From Plectranthus barbatus (Eukaryota > Streptophyta > Magnoliopsida > Lamiales > Lamiaceae), in contig JAPKLW010000941.1 in NCBI GenBank assembly GCA_026898455.1, positions 233,254-297,253 of the forward strand: a stretch of DNA of 64,000 nt, written 5' to 3'. Below, one piece after another: positions 21,872-33,270 of this stretch (the first letter of the stretch is position 1; every line of letters starts with the position of its first letter). The notes under the pieces are model-generated. The model was given only the letters and a program-made list of their open reading frames with translations. It made no database searches and was not told the DNA's origin. The translations under genes were made by a program, and so were the position numbers.

Positions 21872-22378
21872 TGTTGATGCACGAAATTTCGTAAGACAGA
21901 GTACTCGGAAAGAATGAGGAATTTTCTATTAAGAATGATGAACAGTGTCGATGAAGTTGAAAGAGACCCCTTTTCTCATTCTCTTTTCCTATATTTATTA
22001 CATTGGTTACATTAAATGCGTATTATTACATTAATGAGTAGCTGTTAAGACAATTAATACTGCGTCCTTTGGTCATCCATGTGATCGGTTACAAGTAGAA
22101 AGGCGCGTCTCGATAGCTAGGCAGGCCCATTCGTCGAACTGACTGGTCCATTGAGTTCGTCGAACTAATGATAATTAGTGGGCTCTCGTCCGTCGAACCT
22201 ACAGGACATCCCCTTTGCTCGTCGAACTACTCATAGTCAGTGGGTTCTCACTCATCGGACAGACTAGAGTATTGAGTATCCTTTGTTCGTCGAACTCATC
22301 ATAACTGAGCTCTCCAGGAGGCTCGAAACCAGGAGTTCGGCTCAGAATGTTCAGAGGCCAACATTTTGAGGCTCAACA
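21872..22378 (-). repeat. 5' LTR of the minus-strand Gypsy-type element
   Basis: TGTTGATGCACG start and GGCTCAACA end on the plus strand, with TAACT after it at 22379-22383. It carries the same TCGTCGAACT-type motif series as the other LTR (22130-22310). Confidence 0.9.
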
Positions 22379-22383
22379 TAACT

Positions 22384-23020
22384 ATTACAACATATTAAGG
22401 TTTCGAGTTGATAATTAAACTTGTAATAGTTACTACTTGTAATTGGAACCTCCATTCTTCAAACTGAGATGATCAGGGTTAGTGGAATACAATGTTTGGA
22501 GTTAATCAAATCAATTGAAATGAGAATACAAGACTCGTCGAAATTAGTGCCGATCCACAATTTAAGAGAATTTTTAAAAGAATAATTATAATCACATATA
22601 TAATACTTCATATAGTGGGAGACATGTGGCACTCTAATATCAATTATGTAGTTTATGACACAGTTAATTAATCATCTGGAAGCAAGCTAAAGTGGATTTG
22701 GAAAGGGAAATCAAATCATTTTATCACTAACTCCATTTTCAAAAACTGCCACCTTGATGTTTTATCATTTACCGATCGATGGAGCGAGGATTTGCCAAAT
22801 TCATCACAAAAATTGATATAATTTTTTTTAGCTATAATAATTTTTGGTAATTCTAAATGCAACCATTTTTTTTGATAATCTTTTTTTTAAAATAAAATAA
22901 AATTACTATTTGAAAATACTATTATAGACTCATTCCAAATTTAAATCCCTAATTAAAACTAGAAGTAATTTCTTTTAGCATAGTCTCGTTTCTCCATTCC
23001 AAGATTTTTCGTAATTTCTT
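22384..23020. other. AT-rich spacer
   Basis: No gene, domain or clear repeat. It ends at the left LTR of the chromovirus. Confidence 0.5.
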
Positions 23021-23188
23021 TTTAACGCCCCTCGTAAATTTTAAATGTATTTAACGAATTTCCAAAATTTATTTTTTGTTATCGAATCTAATTCAAAGTT
23101 ATGCGATCATTTTAATTTTGAGATTTACTATTTTGGCAATTATTTAATTGTCATCCTTGTTTAAAGAGGAATAATTAATTATTAATCA

Positions 23189-23368
23189 CTCCATCTGTCC
23201 CATTTTATTAGTCACACTTACCTTTTTGGTCTGTCCCACTTATTAGTCTCCTTTCCTAAAATGGCAAACTTTTTCACACCCACCAATAAAATATTAATTC
23301 CACTACACTCATAAACATTGGTTATTGTGCCATTTTGGTTTGGGACTAATAATTAGGGACGGAGGGAG
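23189..23368. mobile_element. Stowaway-like MITE inside the chromovirus LTR
   Basis: Left end CTCCATCTGTCCC and right end GGGACGGAGGGAG are the Tc1/mariner Stowaway inverted repeats, with TA after the right end and CA at the left. It is 180 bp and non-coding. It is absent from the matching position of the 3' LTR, so it inserted after the retrotransposon. Confidence 0.85.
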
Positions 23369-24399
23369 TAATAGAATTGGCCTCGATAAATTTATTTGAC
23401 GATCCGACATTTTTATATCTAGATAATATCGATCGATAAATATTCGCGGGTAGACGAAGTATTACGGTCTCCTGTGCAATGACGCGAAGAGATGTGGAGT
23501 TGCTGTGAAGAGATGTTAAAGTGACCGATGTGACAAGCGAATGACAACTACTTTAACCTTTTTGACTTTCAGTAATTCCGAAATTACCCATCTACCCTTC
23601 TATAAATAGAAGGCTTATATTATAAGTTTTACTTTTCACTTTCTCTCTCAAATTTCTCCAAAGAATTTCCGGCGAGCTCCGGCGAAGCTCCGACGAGGTT
23701 CCGACGAGAAGTTTTCAAGGTAAAATTATACCTTTTCGCAATCCTCTCTTCGTTTTCTTTCCATTTCCAACCTTAGATTCTCTTTCCTTTGTGTTTTGAA
23801 GTAAGAAATCGATAACAAGGGTTGATCAAGCTATCCAAGCTCTACGAACGTCCTAGAGGTATAGATCGAACCTCTCTCTAGCTTTTTCTTACGTTTAAGC
23901 ATGTTTGTAAAATTTGCCCTAGTTGATAAGTGGCATGATCTAGGCTTTTGATGGATTGATGAGTACGTATGCATGTTTAGCATGTTATATTATGAGCCTA
24001 GAAACGATATATCGACCTAGGAATCAAGTTGTGTTGATTTTGGAGCATTTTTTGTATATTTGCCCAATATGGTAATATTGTGGTTAAATCTCGATTCCAA
24101 CATGTTTTGATGGTTTAAATCATGCTTAGACTCGTTATACTTGTTAGAAAACTATTTGGTGTTGTTAGAAATCGATTGGACGAGCCTGGATAACCATTTG
24201 AGCCAAAACCAAGAATTTTTGCCGGAAGGCATATAGCCTCTGTTTCGACCGATATAGACTCCATTTTGGTTGAAATGGCTATATCGGGCGAGATGAAGGC
24301 CATCTCGGTCGATATGGCCATATCGGTCGAGATGGGCTTCATCCCGGTCGAGACGGTCGATTCCCATTCATTTCGGTCGATTTCATTTCTATTTCGATC

Positions 24400-24540
24400 G
24401 AGATGCACTTCATTTCGGTCGATACATCCATCTCGGTCGAGATGCACTTCATTTCGGTCGATACATCCATCTTGGTCAAGATGCACTTCATTTCGGTCGA
24501 TACATCCATCTCGGTCGAGATGCACTCTATCTTGGTCGAG
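24400..24540. repeat. 39-bp tandem repeat in the 5' LTR
   Basis: Three units of 39 bp built around TCGGTCGATACATCCATCTC, plus a partial fourth. More diffuse TCGGTCGA-type motifs extend left to about 24245. The open minus-strand frame across it (HLDRDGCIDRNEV repeated) follows from the unit being divisible by three and is not evidence for a protein. Confidence 0.85.
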
Positions 24541-26276
24541 ACAGAATGAAATTTCCCCTAATTTGTTCTTTCTTCGACCGATTCGATTTATCTATCATAC
24601 CCTTCGATACCCTTCATACCAATCAATTCCAATGACATTTCCTTAAATTCTAAATCCTTCATTCAATTAATTCAAATCAAAATTGATTTCGTTTGATATT
24701 CCTTGTATCAATCGACGAAGAGATGTTATCTTTTATAACCTCTCCGAAAATCTTTTCAATTCAAATCAGCTTGATATGCTTTACCGAAATTTTGTTACTC
24801 GAACTTCCTTTGAAGCTTATTTTAAAACAAAGCTTGTTAAACCTTAACTTTTGAAATCTTAATTCAATCTTCATCTAAGATCAAGAATCTCCTCGATTAT
24901 TTTCGTTGAAACAACTTGATGAGTTCTCATACTCTCAAACAATGTACGATGATTTATAATGAAACTTCTTTCAATCTTAAACTCTTGAAAGTGCTTAGTC
25001 ACTTGATGAAGTCATTTGTTTTGTTCAATCAAATTGAATTACTATTCATGCTTCGTGAAGTAATGCTCGATATTGAACCACGAGCTATTAAAGTAACATT
25101 TGACTACCTTGTTCGTTAAACTAGATTGCCAAGTCATTCTACCATATCCTCATTAAATGGCTCAACTTGAGAAGTCCAAGATCGATTAAGAGTCTATAAC
25201 TATTTTAATGAGTTAGATTTCAAATAATCTATTATCCCTTGAGGATTTACTCGTATTCCTTATGTCATAGGAAAAGGGAAGGAGAAGATCAATTTCTAGA
25301 TCAATTAATCACATAACTGCACCTACTCAAGGTGGGCTTTCTTTTACCCCTATATAGTGGGCCAAAATTTAAAAATATGAAAATGATGTTTTCTTTTCAA
25401 AGCATATCATGCATGATAAGGAATGTTTTGATTTAAACTATTTTGTCATTGCCTACTGTTTTATGTTTGCTATCTGTCCTCTCTGTGGGGGAACCCCACT
25501 CAGAGAAGAACATCAAACGTATTCAACGTGGAAGTTGACTATGTGTATTGCGAGTCTTATCGATCGTACCCAGGTAGTGAAAGAGATACCATGGGTTAGT
25601 GCACTATGATGATGACATGCTAGGGGTCATGCCCTACTCGGACTAGCATCGTGACTATGGTAGGTGGCTACCTCCCAGTCACATAATCATTTGCTGATAG
25701 TTTAACTAGTAAAAATGAGCATGCTCATTCGTAAAAATGTTTTGGTGCAATGGGTGGATTTCAAACTAAAAACCCCATGTGCGACCCGATTAAAAAGGCA
25801 TAACAAACTTATATGTTTGTATGTTTTCGGGCACGTGTTCACTAAGTACAATTTGTACTTAGCCCCTCGCATTATTTCTAAAATGCACAGGTTAAAAGAA
25901 GACTTGGAGCAGAGTACAAGGTAGTAGAGGAGCAGAGCTGAAGACTCATCTTTTGTGATAGTTAGATGCGAAGTGTGTATCTTCACAAACATACTTCCTT
26001 GATAACATTCCGCTGCTAGACTCAATGTCTTTTGTTAGACTTTTGATTATTATCAATTCTGTTAAACTCTGATATTTGGTTTACTCTAGAAGTTACGATC
26101 CCTTCTTGAGGAGGCACCCCCTTTACTATCTTTTGCTTAACTTGGGATAAGTGTGATAATTTCTTTCTTATTTGCTTGAACTCTTCTTATTAATTAATAT
26201 CCCGAGTGCAACTCTCGCACCCGATGTGCCTCATTTCTTGAATATTGTCATGTTATTAAATCGGGGCGTGACAAAG

Positions 26277-26288
26277 TGGTATCAGAGA
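26277..26288 (+). other. Primer binding site of the chromovirus
   Basis: TGGTATCAGAGA, three bases after the 5' LTR, matching the initiator methionine tRNA site used by chromoviruses. Confidence 0.85.
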
Positions 26289-27198
26289 GAGGTTTGAAAA
26301 TTTTTCTTTTTGCTCTGAACCGAGGTCCTCCTTGTTTTGAGGCCTCCATCTACTAAATAAGTCAAAAATGTCCTTACCAGCTCCTACCTCTGCACTCGTA
26401 CTCAGCGCCGCATCAAGAGAAAATATTTTGTATAATCGTTGTATTTTCAATTAAGGCATATACCTTTCTCTTTTGAACCAAGAAGAGTTTATGCATATAT
26501 TGTTGCAATTCTTTTATAAAAAAAAATTTATGCATACATTGTCGCATTTCTTAGTATGAAGGTGGATGCGTACATAGTTGCATCCCATATATATATACAA
26601 TTTTTATGAGTATATAGTTGCATTCAAATTAAAAAATTTATGCAGAAATAACTGCACCACAACTTGTCAATGCATGAATTGTTGCATTTCACAGAAATTT
26701 TATGCATTTTAGATATTTACCATTGCTAAGGAAGCAAGTTTTAGTATATACGTCTTCCGAGACTTAGAATAAGCATGTACTAAGATAGTATTCTTATGCG
26801 CCGTAGCCGAACATAGAAGTATTACCTTTATAATCGCGTTACTTTCGCTACGCTAACCTTTAAATTTGCGCAATCTATTATTTATATTTTTGCCTAACCT
26901 ATTGACTCCTTTGACTTTACCTATTCGCAGATGGCCAAGTCTTTCTTTACTCGTCGCAAACCTTTGCCACGTAATGCCTCAGGAGAGCGTCATGTCAGCT
27001 ACTTTTGAAGCTACAAGATATGCCGTGGCGACTCTCTGAACTAGTTTCTCACTGACTTCTACAAGTTCTGGGCAGATGCACACCCTCATGGAGTAACCTG
27101 TACTGAAGGACTCCGCCGCTTGGTGGAACTGCTGCCGTCTCACTAGCAATCTAGGGCCCAAGCTAACTACCGAGACTTCATCAATAACTCCCCTACTG
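26289..27198 (+). other. Chromovirus leader with a decayed upstream ORF
   Basis: Contains irregular repeats of a TTATGCATA-TTGTTGCAT type motif at about 26490-26700. An ATG at 26931 directly follows a splice-acceptor-like TATTCGCAG and reads MAKSFFTRRKPLPRNASGERH before a stop at about 25 codons. Readable pieces continue in shifting frames toward 27198. It looks like a broken ORF lying ahead of gag. Confidence 0.45.
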
Positions 27199-27708
27199 AT
27201 GAATTTGATCAGGAAAGGGTTCATAGCCCTTATCCGTGCACAGAAAGCATCATTCAGAAGCCCTCATCCTAGCCCACGGGCACATGATCACGAAGTTAAA
27301 TCTTCACGAGCCCCGATACCAGTATCTGAAGAAGAAAGCGAGTCTGACTCAGAAGAGGATCCTGAAGAGAATCCATCACTTGGACCAAGTGATGAGGAAT
27401 TAGACAGCAGCCACTTTCCCTATATTTCTGACAAGGACTCCGATGACTCTGAAGAATGCTATGACTATGAGAGAAAGCTGTCTGGCATATGGAAGAAAGA
27501 GATGAAGGAAAGGCTAGGTGACCAGTATCAGGATTCAGATGAAGAGCTCGAAACCACAGAAGAAGAAGAAGAGGAAGCTGAAGACGAGGAAGAAGAAGAG
27601 GAAGAGGTGGAAGAGAAAGAAAGGGAGGAAGATGCCAATGAACAAGGAGAAGCCATCCACGAAGTACCTCAACAGGAAGGAGCTGCTCCGATGTTTTGGA
27701 ATGGGTAG
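27199..27708 (+). CDS. Acidic Glu-rich ORF upstream of gag, unknown function
   Basis: 169 codons. The first 40 residues are mildly basic (MNLIRKGFIALIRAQ). The rest is strongly acidic, with S/E/D clusters around residues 50-75 and a nearly pure Glu run around residues 115-145. No known domain. It lies between the primer site and gag, so it is either part of an extra leader ORF of this lineage or an open frame within purine-rich sequence. The acidic reading continues in another frame to about 27865 (WEEVADNWPEQW onward), which suggests a longer original ORF with a frameshift near 27700. The start codon is uncertain because homologous-looking broken sequence precedes it. Confidence 0.35.
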   Translation: MNLIRKGFIALIRAQKASFRSPHPSPRAHDHEVKSSRAPIPVSEEESESDSEEDPEENPSLGPSDEELDSSHFPYISDKDSDDSEECYDYERKLSGIWKKEMKERLGDQYQDSDEELETTEEEEEEAEDEEEEEEEVEEKEREEDANEQGEAIHEVPQQEGAAPMFWNG

Positions 27709-28384
27709 CAGATAACTGGCCAGAACAGTGGCAACAAGAATGGGGTGACAAACCCTGGAACGTCGACGAGGATATAGAAGAAGACCCCGAGGAAATTCCT
27801 ACCTCCCTTGAGATCATTGACTACTCCGACGTCGGCATGTTCGACTCATCGGATGATGATAATTGACTTCCAGCCTTTGACTGGACTAGTAGATGCATAT
27901 ACGTGCTATAATTATCAGTTGAAACTGTAGGATTTGTGTTTTTAGGGTACCTGGTTGGGCCCATTTCTAAATATTCGGATGTAATCGATGTAATCTTAAT
28001 TAGGATGTCTCCCATGGGAGAAGGCGAATGTTGTAATTCTGGTAGCTAGGAAAGCCATTTTCCAATGTGGCAACCTTAAAAATTTAATGAAAAACTACCT
28101 GGCCACCTTCCATGCCTTCGTATGTATTTATCAGTATTGTGGTTAAGCCTTGATTACTGATTGATTTTATTCTTAACTATCATAACAAAGTGGTATCGAT
28201 AATCATTGCCATTGCATAACACAAAAGGGAGTACTATCCCTTATAATATGCTGACCTAGTTGTGGGATAACCTACTCTATTCAAGTGTTGTAATATGATT
28301 GTGCAATCCTCATAAGGATTTCCTATACGCATTGTGCGTACCAAGGGTAGTGAATGCCCATTTAATGATTATCTATTTTGCAGG
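27709..28384 (+). other. Rest of chromovirus leader before gag
   Basis: Continuation of acidic coding-like sequence to about 27865, then AT-rich sequence. A repeated CTTGATTACTGATTG-type segment and AAGTGGTATCGATAATC near 28190 (primer-site-like, probably by chance) are the only notable points. Confidence 0.4.
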
Positions 28385-29081
28385 ATGCCGCCTAGAGAAG
28401 CCCCTGCTAGAGGCCGAGGCCGAGGACAAGGCCGTGGAAGAGGCCAACCTCAAGTGAACCCAGATGGACCGAATCCAAACCAAGGCGAAGGACCCCAACC
28501 AGAACAAAATTGGGAGCACTATAACGAGAAGATGCAACCACCTCCTGCCGAGCCTAGAAGAATCGGGGAAATCTTTACCCGACAGAATTTGCCACTACTA
28601 GACGGAACTGAAGATCCACCTAAAGCTGAAACATGGCTAAAGTTCATGGAAAGGATCTTCAGGATACTTGACTGCACCGACCGAGAGAAATTCCAGTGCA
28701 TTTCCTTCCAACTGACTGATGAAGCCGAACATTGGTGGGATACTCATATGAAGACGCTCACTCCTGAACTAGAAGATGCCCTAACTTGGGATCAATTTAA
28801 GGCAAAATTCTACACCAAGCACATCCCTCTGACGTACCGAGTCCAAAAACAAGCAGAATTTCACCGCCTAGTGCAAGGAGAGATGTCCGTAATAGAATAT
28901 GACCGGATATTCAACAGTCTGTCGAAGTATGCTCCGGATGCGGTGAATACAGAGCATAAAAAGGCGCTTCAGTTCATGTCTTGACTAAAAACAGACATCC
29001 AAGCCTCTATTGCTTGCTTAACTGGGCTAGATTATACCGACGCACTGCAGCGAGCCTTGAACATCGAAGCAGCACTGAAGA
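28385..29081 (+). pseudogene. Chromovirus gag, C-terminally truncated
   Basis: ATG 28385 starts MPPREAPARGRGRGQGRGRG, followed by the retrotransposon Gag core (PKAETWLKFMERIFRILDC, FQLTDEAEHWWD, FKAKFYTKHIP, EYDRIFNSLSKYAP). A TGA at 28982-28984 interrupts it, after which the frame continues DIQASIACLTGLDYTDALQRALNIEAALKN. There the sequence switches directly to the integrase C-terminus. The zinc knuckle and everything up to late integrase are deleted. The Arg/Gly-rich N-terminus is usual for Tekay-type Gag. Confidence 0.88.
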
Positions 29082-29287
29082 ATGGACTGCGATAAGGTAT
29101 TTTTGAAGATATCGCCCTCTAAAGGAATTAATTGTTTTGGAGCTAGAGGTAAGCTTAGACCTCGATATATTGGTCCTTATGAGATTTTGGAAATAATTGG
29201 AGCCGTAGCATATCGTTTGGCTTTGCCACCCAGTTTCGGGAATGTTCATAACGTTTTTCACGTGTCGCAATTGCAAAAGTATATCTA
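29082..29287 (+). pseudogene. Chromovirus integrase C-terminal part, first piece
   Basis: DKVFLKISPSKG, then GARGKLRPRYIGPYEILEI and NVHNVFHVSQLQKYI: the GPY/F module that ends Gypsy integrases. It is cut by the Athila-like insertion at 29288. Removing that element with one TSD copy rejoins it in frame with the chromodomain at 38062. Confidence 0.9.
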
Positions 29288-30714
29288 TGATACGTGCGTA
29301 AAATGACCCATATTTCGATGTGTGCGCATGCTTGTTTGTGGCTATTTTACTCCCGTATCATATGTTTTTGTCGTATTTTGGTTGTGTTTTCGTGTTTTGT
29401 GTGTTTGATTTGTGTAGGAGGAGGTTTTGGGCATAAACGAGCATTTTTGGTGGAGCTTTGGAGGAAAATTGTACGTGTTTGGAGTTTTGAGGCGTCGACC
29501 AACCGAGCGAAGCAGGACCGGCCGAGTAGGGCAGACAGAGGGCTCTACCGGCCGAGCCAGGCCACAGAAGGGTGGCTCGGTCGAGCCACTTCGATCGGGC
29601 GAGCCTGGACGGTTTTCTCCAGAATTTTGGCGGTTTCCAACTTCAACCGGGCAAGCTATACTTCGACCGGGCGATCCGAGGCCCTGTTTGCTTGTCTAAA
29701 AAGGGGAAAAGTCAGTTATTTGAAGAGTTTTTTGTCATTTTTCATAAATCTCGTTAGGATTTCCCCTAGATTCCGATTTCTATCACGATTCATCCAAATT
29801 CTAGAGTATCTAAGAGCTTAATTCATCAATCCTTGGAAGAGAAGAGAAGATTCAAGGTGGTAGATCAAGGCATACAAATCCAATTATGGAAGATTCCAAT
29901 CTCTACTTTTCAAATTGTAATGGATGTAATTGATTTCAACTTTGTATTTGTACAATTGAAAGGTATGATGTTCTAATTCATTTTGGATGTTGATTTGAGT
30001 AAGGATGCATGATAATTTGGTTTGAGAATTGTTTGTTTACTTTCCTTTGAGAGCTTGAATTGCACTAGAACTTGTTCCTTACCTCCTAGGTGTAGGTAAT
30101 AGCAAGCTTAGGAGGTAGTTGATGTTAGTTGATGTGAACGCTGCAGCCAATACGCGGGCGGAATCGTCGTGAATAGTGTAGATTCATACGATTTTAGTTC
30201 CAATCCATGTGCGGTGCTAGGTCGTAGGGCAATAATTGACGAACTATTTTGAGTGGTCTAGGGCTTAATAATGTGATGGTTTGCAAGTTTTAGATCATCA
30301 ACCGTTAGCTCGCCGTGACAAGGGGTTAACGAGTGTAGGGTCGATTGCTCAATCTCCTAGGGATTAAAATGTGTTTACATCAATGATTAACCTAATTTGA
30401 TTGCATCTACACTCATCTCAACATCCTATCTTCCTAATTTGAGAATTTGATTTTCTTGGTTTACCGATTTGGGAAAGGATTGATCAATTGATGATTGTTG
30501 GTTTAATTCAATGTTTGTCATATATTGTTAGCATAGGTTTAAATTGAATGCTTAGATTGATAGAAACTACTCAACGATTGTATCATACCTAGCTATAAGA
30601 CTTTGCCATAGTATCTCGGTATTCTAGCGGGCGAAGCGGGGAAGGACCTGGATTTGATAAATATTATTCTTGTGTAGTTAGAGGTTTAATTTGATTGAAT
30701 TTTTAGCCGCATCA
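29288..30714 (+). repeat. 5' LTR of the Athila-like element (29-38 kb)
   Basis: 1427 bp. It contains a GC-rich block (29500-29690) with several CGGCCGAGCC-type motifs, fewer than in the 3' LTR. The rest matches the 3' LTR closely. Confidence 0.93.
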
Positions 30715-30716
30715 AG

Positions 30717-30738
30717 TTTTGGCACCGTAGCCGGGGAC
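30717..30738 (+). other. Primer binding site of the Athila-like element
   Basis: TTTTGGCACCGTAGCCGGGG just after the 5' LTR, a one- or two-base variant of the TGGCGCCGTTGCCGGGG site typical of Athila/Tat elements. Confidence 0.85.
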
Positions 30739-30915
30739 TTCATTTAGTAGGTTGCTAGATATTGGGGGAAAAGTGAAGCTTGTAGGCTAGGTGTTTGTTT
30801 TATTACTTGTGAGAACTTTTTGTTTTTAGCTTGTTAATTGATAGTTGTTTTTCCTTTGTTTGATCAAGTTGTTTAGTTTGGTAATTGGTTTCTTTTGTGG
30901 AGTTGTAGGTCGTTT

Positions 30916-33270
30916 ATGATCACGAGGTCCAAGGCTCGTGAGCTCTTGGAGAGGAAATTACAACAAGGGCAAGGAAGTATTGAGATTGATTCGGAAATGG
31001 CTAATCCGGGAGAGGATACAATTCGGATTGGAGAGTTAGAAAGGCAGATTGAATTGATGAAGGTTTTGCTAAATGAGAGGAATGGTCCTCGTAGACCACT
31101 TCAAAATCTTTTCCGACCTCAAGGGGAGCTGATGACCGGAGGTTTCCGGTTAGGAGTAAATGCCACGCAATTCGAGATAAAGCCATAGTTGGTCCAAATG
31201 ATACAGAATAATCAGTTTGGGGGACATGCTACCGAGGATCCGAATGTCCATATATCTCAATTTTTGGAAATCACGGACACCATTAAGATCAACCAAGTGC
31301 CCCAAGACCAAATACGGCTGCGGTTATTCTCATTCTCTTTGAGGGATTCGGCCAGGCATTGGTTCGAAGGCTTAGACAAGTCAAATATTGCTACGTGGGA
31401 AGAATTAAGAGAGAAGTTTCTATTTAAGTTTTTCCACCAAGTTTGACTTTGAAAAGAAGGGCGGACATAACCTCGTTTGGGCAAAGGTATGATGAGCCTC
31501 GCTATGAAGCTTGGGATCGGTTCTGAGAGCTTCTACGCAAGTGCCCTCGACATGGTCTTTCTAAGAGTCAACAAATATGCTAATTCTACGGTGGATTGAA
31601 TTATGATACAAAAGTCATGATGGATGCTTCTTCGGGAGGTGCATTCCTAGATCAAGAAGAGGAAGAAGCTTGGAAGACAATTGAGAAAATGGCCGAAAAT
31701 AGTTTCCAATGGCCAAGGGAACGAAAAGATTATAGACCGGTGAAGTCGGTGAATGATGCTTATGAGACGGAGGATTTCAAAGAACAAATAGCTGCCATGC
31801 AAAGGAAGCTTGACAAGCTATCTACTTCGGGGAGTGGAAAAGAGGATATGATGATACTTAAGCATGAGAGTGCTTATCCGGAGAATGTGAACTTCATTAA
31901 TCAAAGAATGGGGTACAACAATCGACCTCAATACAATCCTCAAGGGAACATGTATTATCATCCATCCAACCGATTCCACCCCAATTTCTCCTATGCAAAT
32001 CCGAACAATGCTCTAAATCCTCAAATGCAATTGGAAGGAGGAGGGAGTAGTAGTCAAGGAGGATATGCTGGGGGAAGTAGTAGAAATGTGAATCAAGAGA
32101 TGAGGAGGAATCCAAATGAAGAGATTGATAAGCGTTTAGAGAAGTATGACGGGATGTTCGCGGAAATCCAGTTGCAAATTTCCTCAATTGCTAAACAATT
32201 AAGTAGCAAACATCAAGCTGGGAAATTTCCAAGCGACACGGAAGTTGTACAAAAGAAAAGTTGCAATATGATTGACGATGAAGATGGGATGAATGAGAAA
32301 TTGGAGGTCATGACTCCAAGAGTGGAAAGTGTGGAGATCAAAGAAGAAGAGAGTGTAGTGAAGAAAGAGGAAAAGGAGTTGGATGAAAAAAATGGTGAAG
32401 ACATGAAAGAAGAACAACGTGAAAATGTGCATTTCTTTGACTATGTGAAGAAAGGAGATATAGAGATGCCACTTTCGGAAGAGATTGAACGTGTACCCAT
32501 GTTGGATGAACTCGTTGGATGAACTCGTTGGAGTTGAAGTAACTTCGGAAGGTGAACTAAATGAACCGGGAAGTGAAAATTGTGAAGAGAAGAGCATTGC
32601 TAGCAAGAAGGAGGATCCGGGCGGTTTTGTCATTGGTTGCAAAATTGGAGATGTGAGAGTTGAAAAAGCTTTGTGTGACTCCGGTGCTAGTGTGAATATA
32701 ATGTCGTGGGACTTGTACAAGGAATTGGAGGTTGGACATCTTAAACCTACAAATCAAGTCTTGCAATTGGCAAATCAAGCTCTATTTTGTCCACGTGGAG
32801 TGGTTGAAGACGTGCATGTGGAGGTTTTGACATTCACATTTCCCGATGATTTTCTTGTGGTGGACATGAAGAACAAAGGTGGCATTCAATTGATTTTTGG
32901 AAGGCCTTTCTTACATACGGCCAATGCACTCATTGACATGAAACAAGGGGAGCTCACTTTCCGTTGTGGGGGAAAAGAGGTTGTCTTTACCTTACCTCAA
33001 AAGAGTTGGCGTGAGTTTGAAGAGGAGAGAGTTGATACGAAAAAGAGGTTGAAGGATGTGCTCGACCTGGGATTAGACTTCATGGGGGGCAACATCGAAG
33101 AAAAGGACGATCCGGGGGACTTAGATGAATTTGAACAAATTTGGACAAAAAAAGCTCGAGTGGATCCGGATCCACCTCGAAGTGCAAGAAGGAAGTTGTC
33201 TTTCCCGGAGGATCATGTCGTGCTAAATAGAGGTATGAGTTCGGGATCTGCACCATGGGATCATGATTAA
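30916..33270 (+). pseudogene. Athila-like gag and aspartic protease, broken
   Basis: ATG 30916 (MITRSKARELLERK) opens a Gag with the retrotransposon core (PNVHISQFLEITDTIKI, LRDSARHWFEGL, EELREKFLFKFF). A TAG at 31186-31188 and a frameshift with two stops between 31447 and 31590 break it. 31596-32522 is open again (FYGGLNYDTKVMMDAS, then a Gln/Asn/Gly-rich linker and an acidic Lys/Glu region). A 13-bp tandem duplication at 32501-32526 shifts the frame into 32485-33270. That part holds the protease: KALCDSGASVNIM with DSGA active site, then LIFGRPFLHTANALID. The end (SGSAPWDHD) runs into the 3' linker with no RT. Confidence 0.9.

Larger units (their letters stand above)
9050..22378 (-). mobile_element. 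Non-autonomous Gypsy-type LTR element carrying host gene fragments
   Basis: Two LTRs of about 507 bp (9050-9556 and 21872-22378) share TGTTGATGCAC and GGCTCAACA ends and are flanked by an exact TAACT duplication (9045-9049, 22379-22383). On the minus strand the sequence just inside the right LTR reads CTGGCGCCGTCTGTGGGAA, a classic Gypsy primer site, and a polypurine stretch (GAGTTTGGGGGCTGT) precedes the left LTR. The element is therefore minus-oriented. No Gag or Pol is present. Without the nested CACTA elements the interior is about 3.5 kb and holds pieces of two plant genes. The left LTR ends TA in place of CA. Confidence 0.88.
23021..26273 (+). repeat. 5' LTR of the chromovirus
   Basis: 3.25 kb including a 180-bp Stowaway MITE. 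A TATA box (TATAAATAG) lies near 23602-23610. Aligns along its length with 38326-41387. The first bases are TTTAACGCCC where the other LTR has TGTAACGCCC. Confidence 0.9.

Noticed and set aside
24115..24525. 136-codon minus-strand ORF with HLDRDGCIDRNEV repeats (also at 39250-39600)
   Set aside because: Read-through of a 39-bp tandem repeat inside a chromovirus LTR. The two LTR copies differ in unit number and there is no independent gene signal.
27296..27817. 173-codon minus-strand Leu-rich ORF
   Set aside because: Complement of the GAA/GAG-rich acidic ORF; no start context or domain.
28190..28205. AAGTGGTATCGATAATC as a second primer binding site
   Set aside because: Not adjacent to an LTR end; the true site is at 26277 beside the 5' LTR.
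32199..32720. 173-codon minus-strand ORF
   Set aside because: Shadow of the Lys/Glu-rich gag linker on the plus strand; its Phe/Leu/Ser-rich composition is the reverse complement of purine-rich codons.
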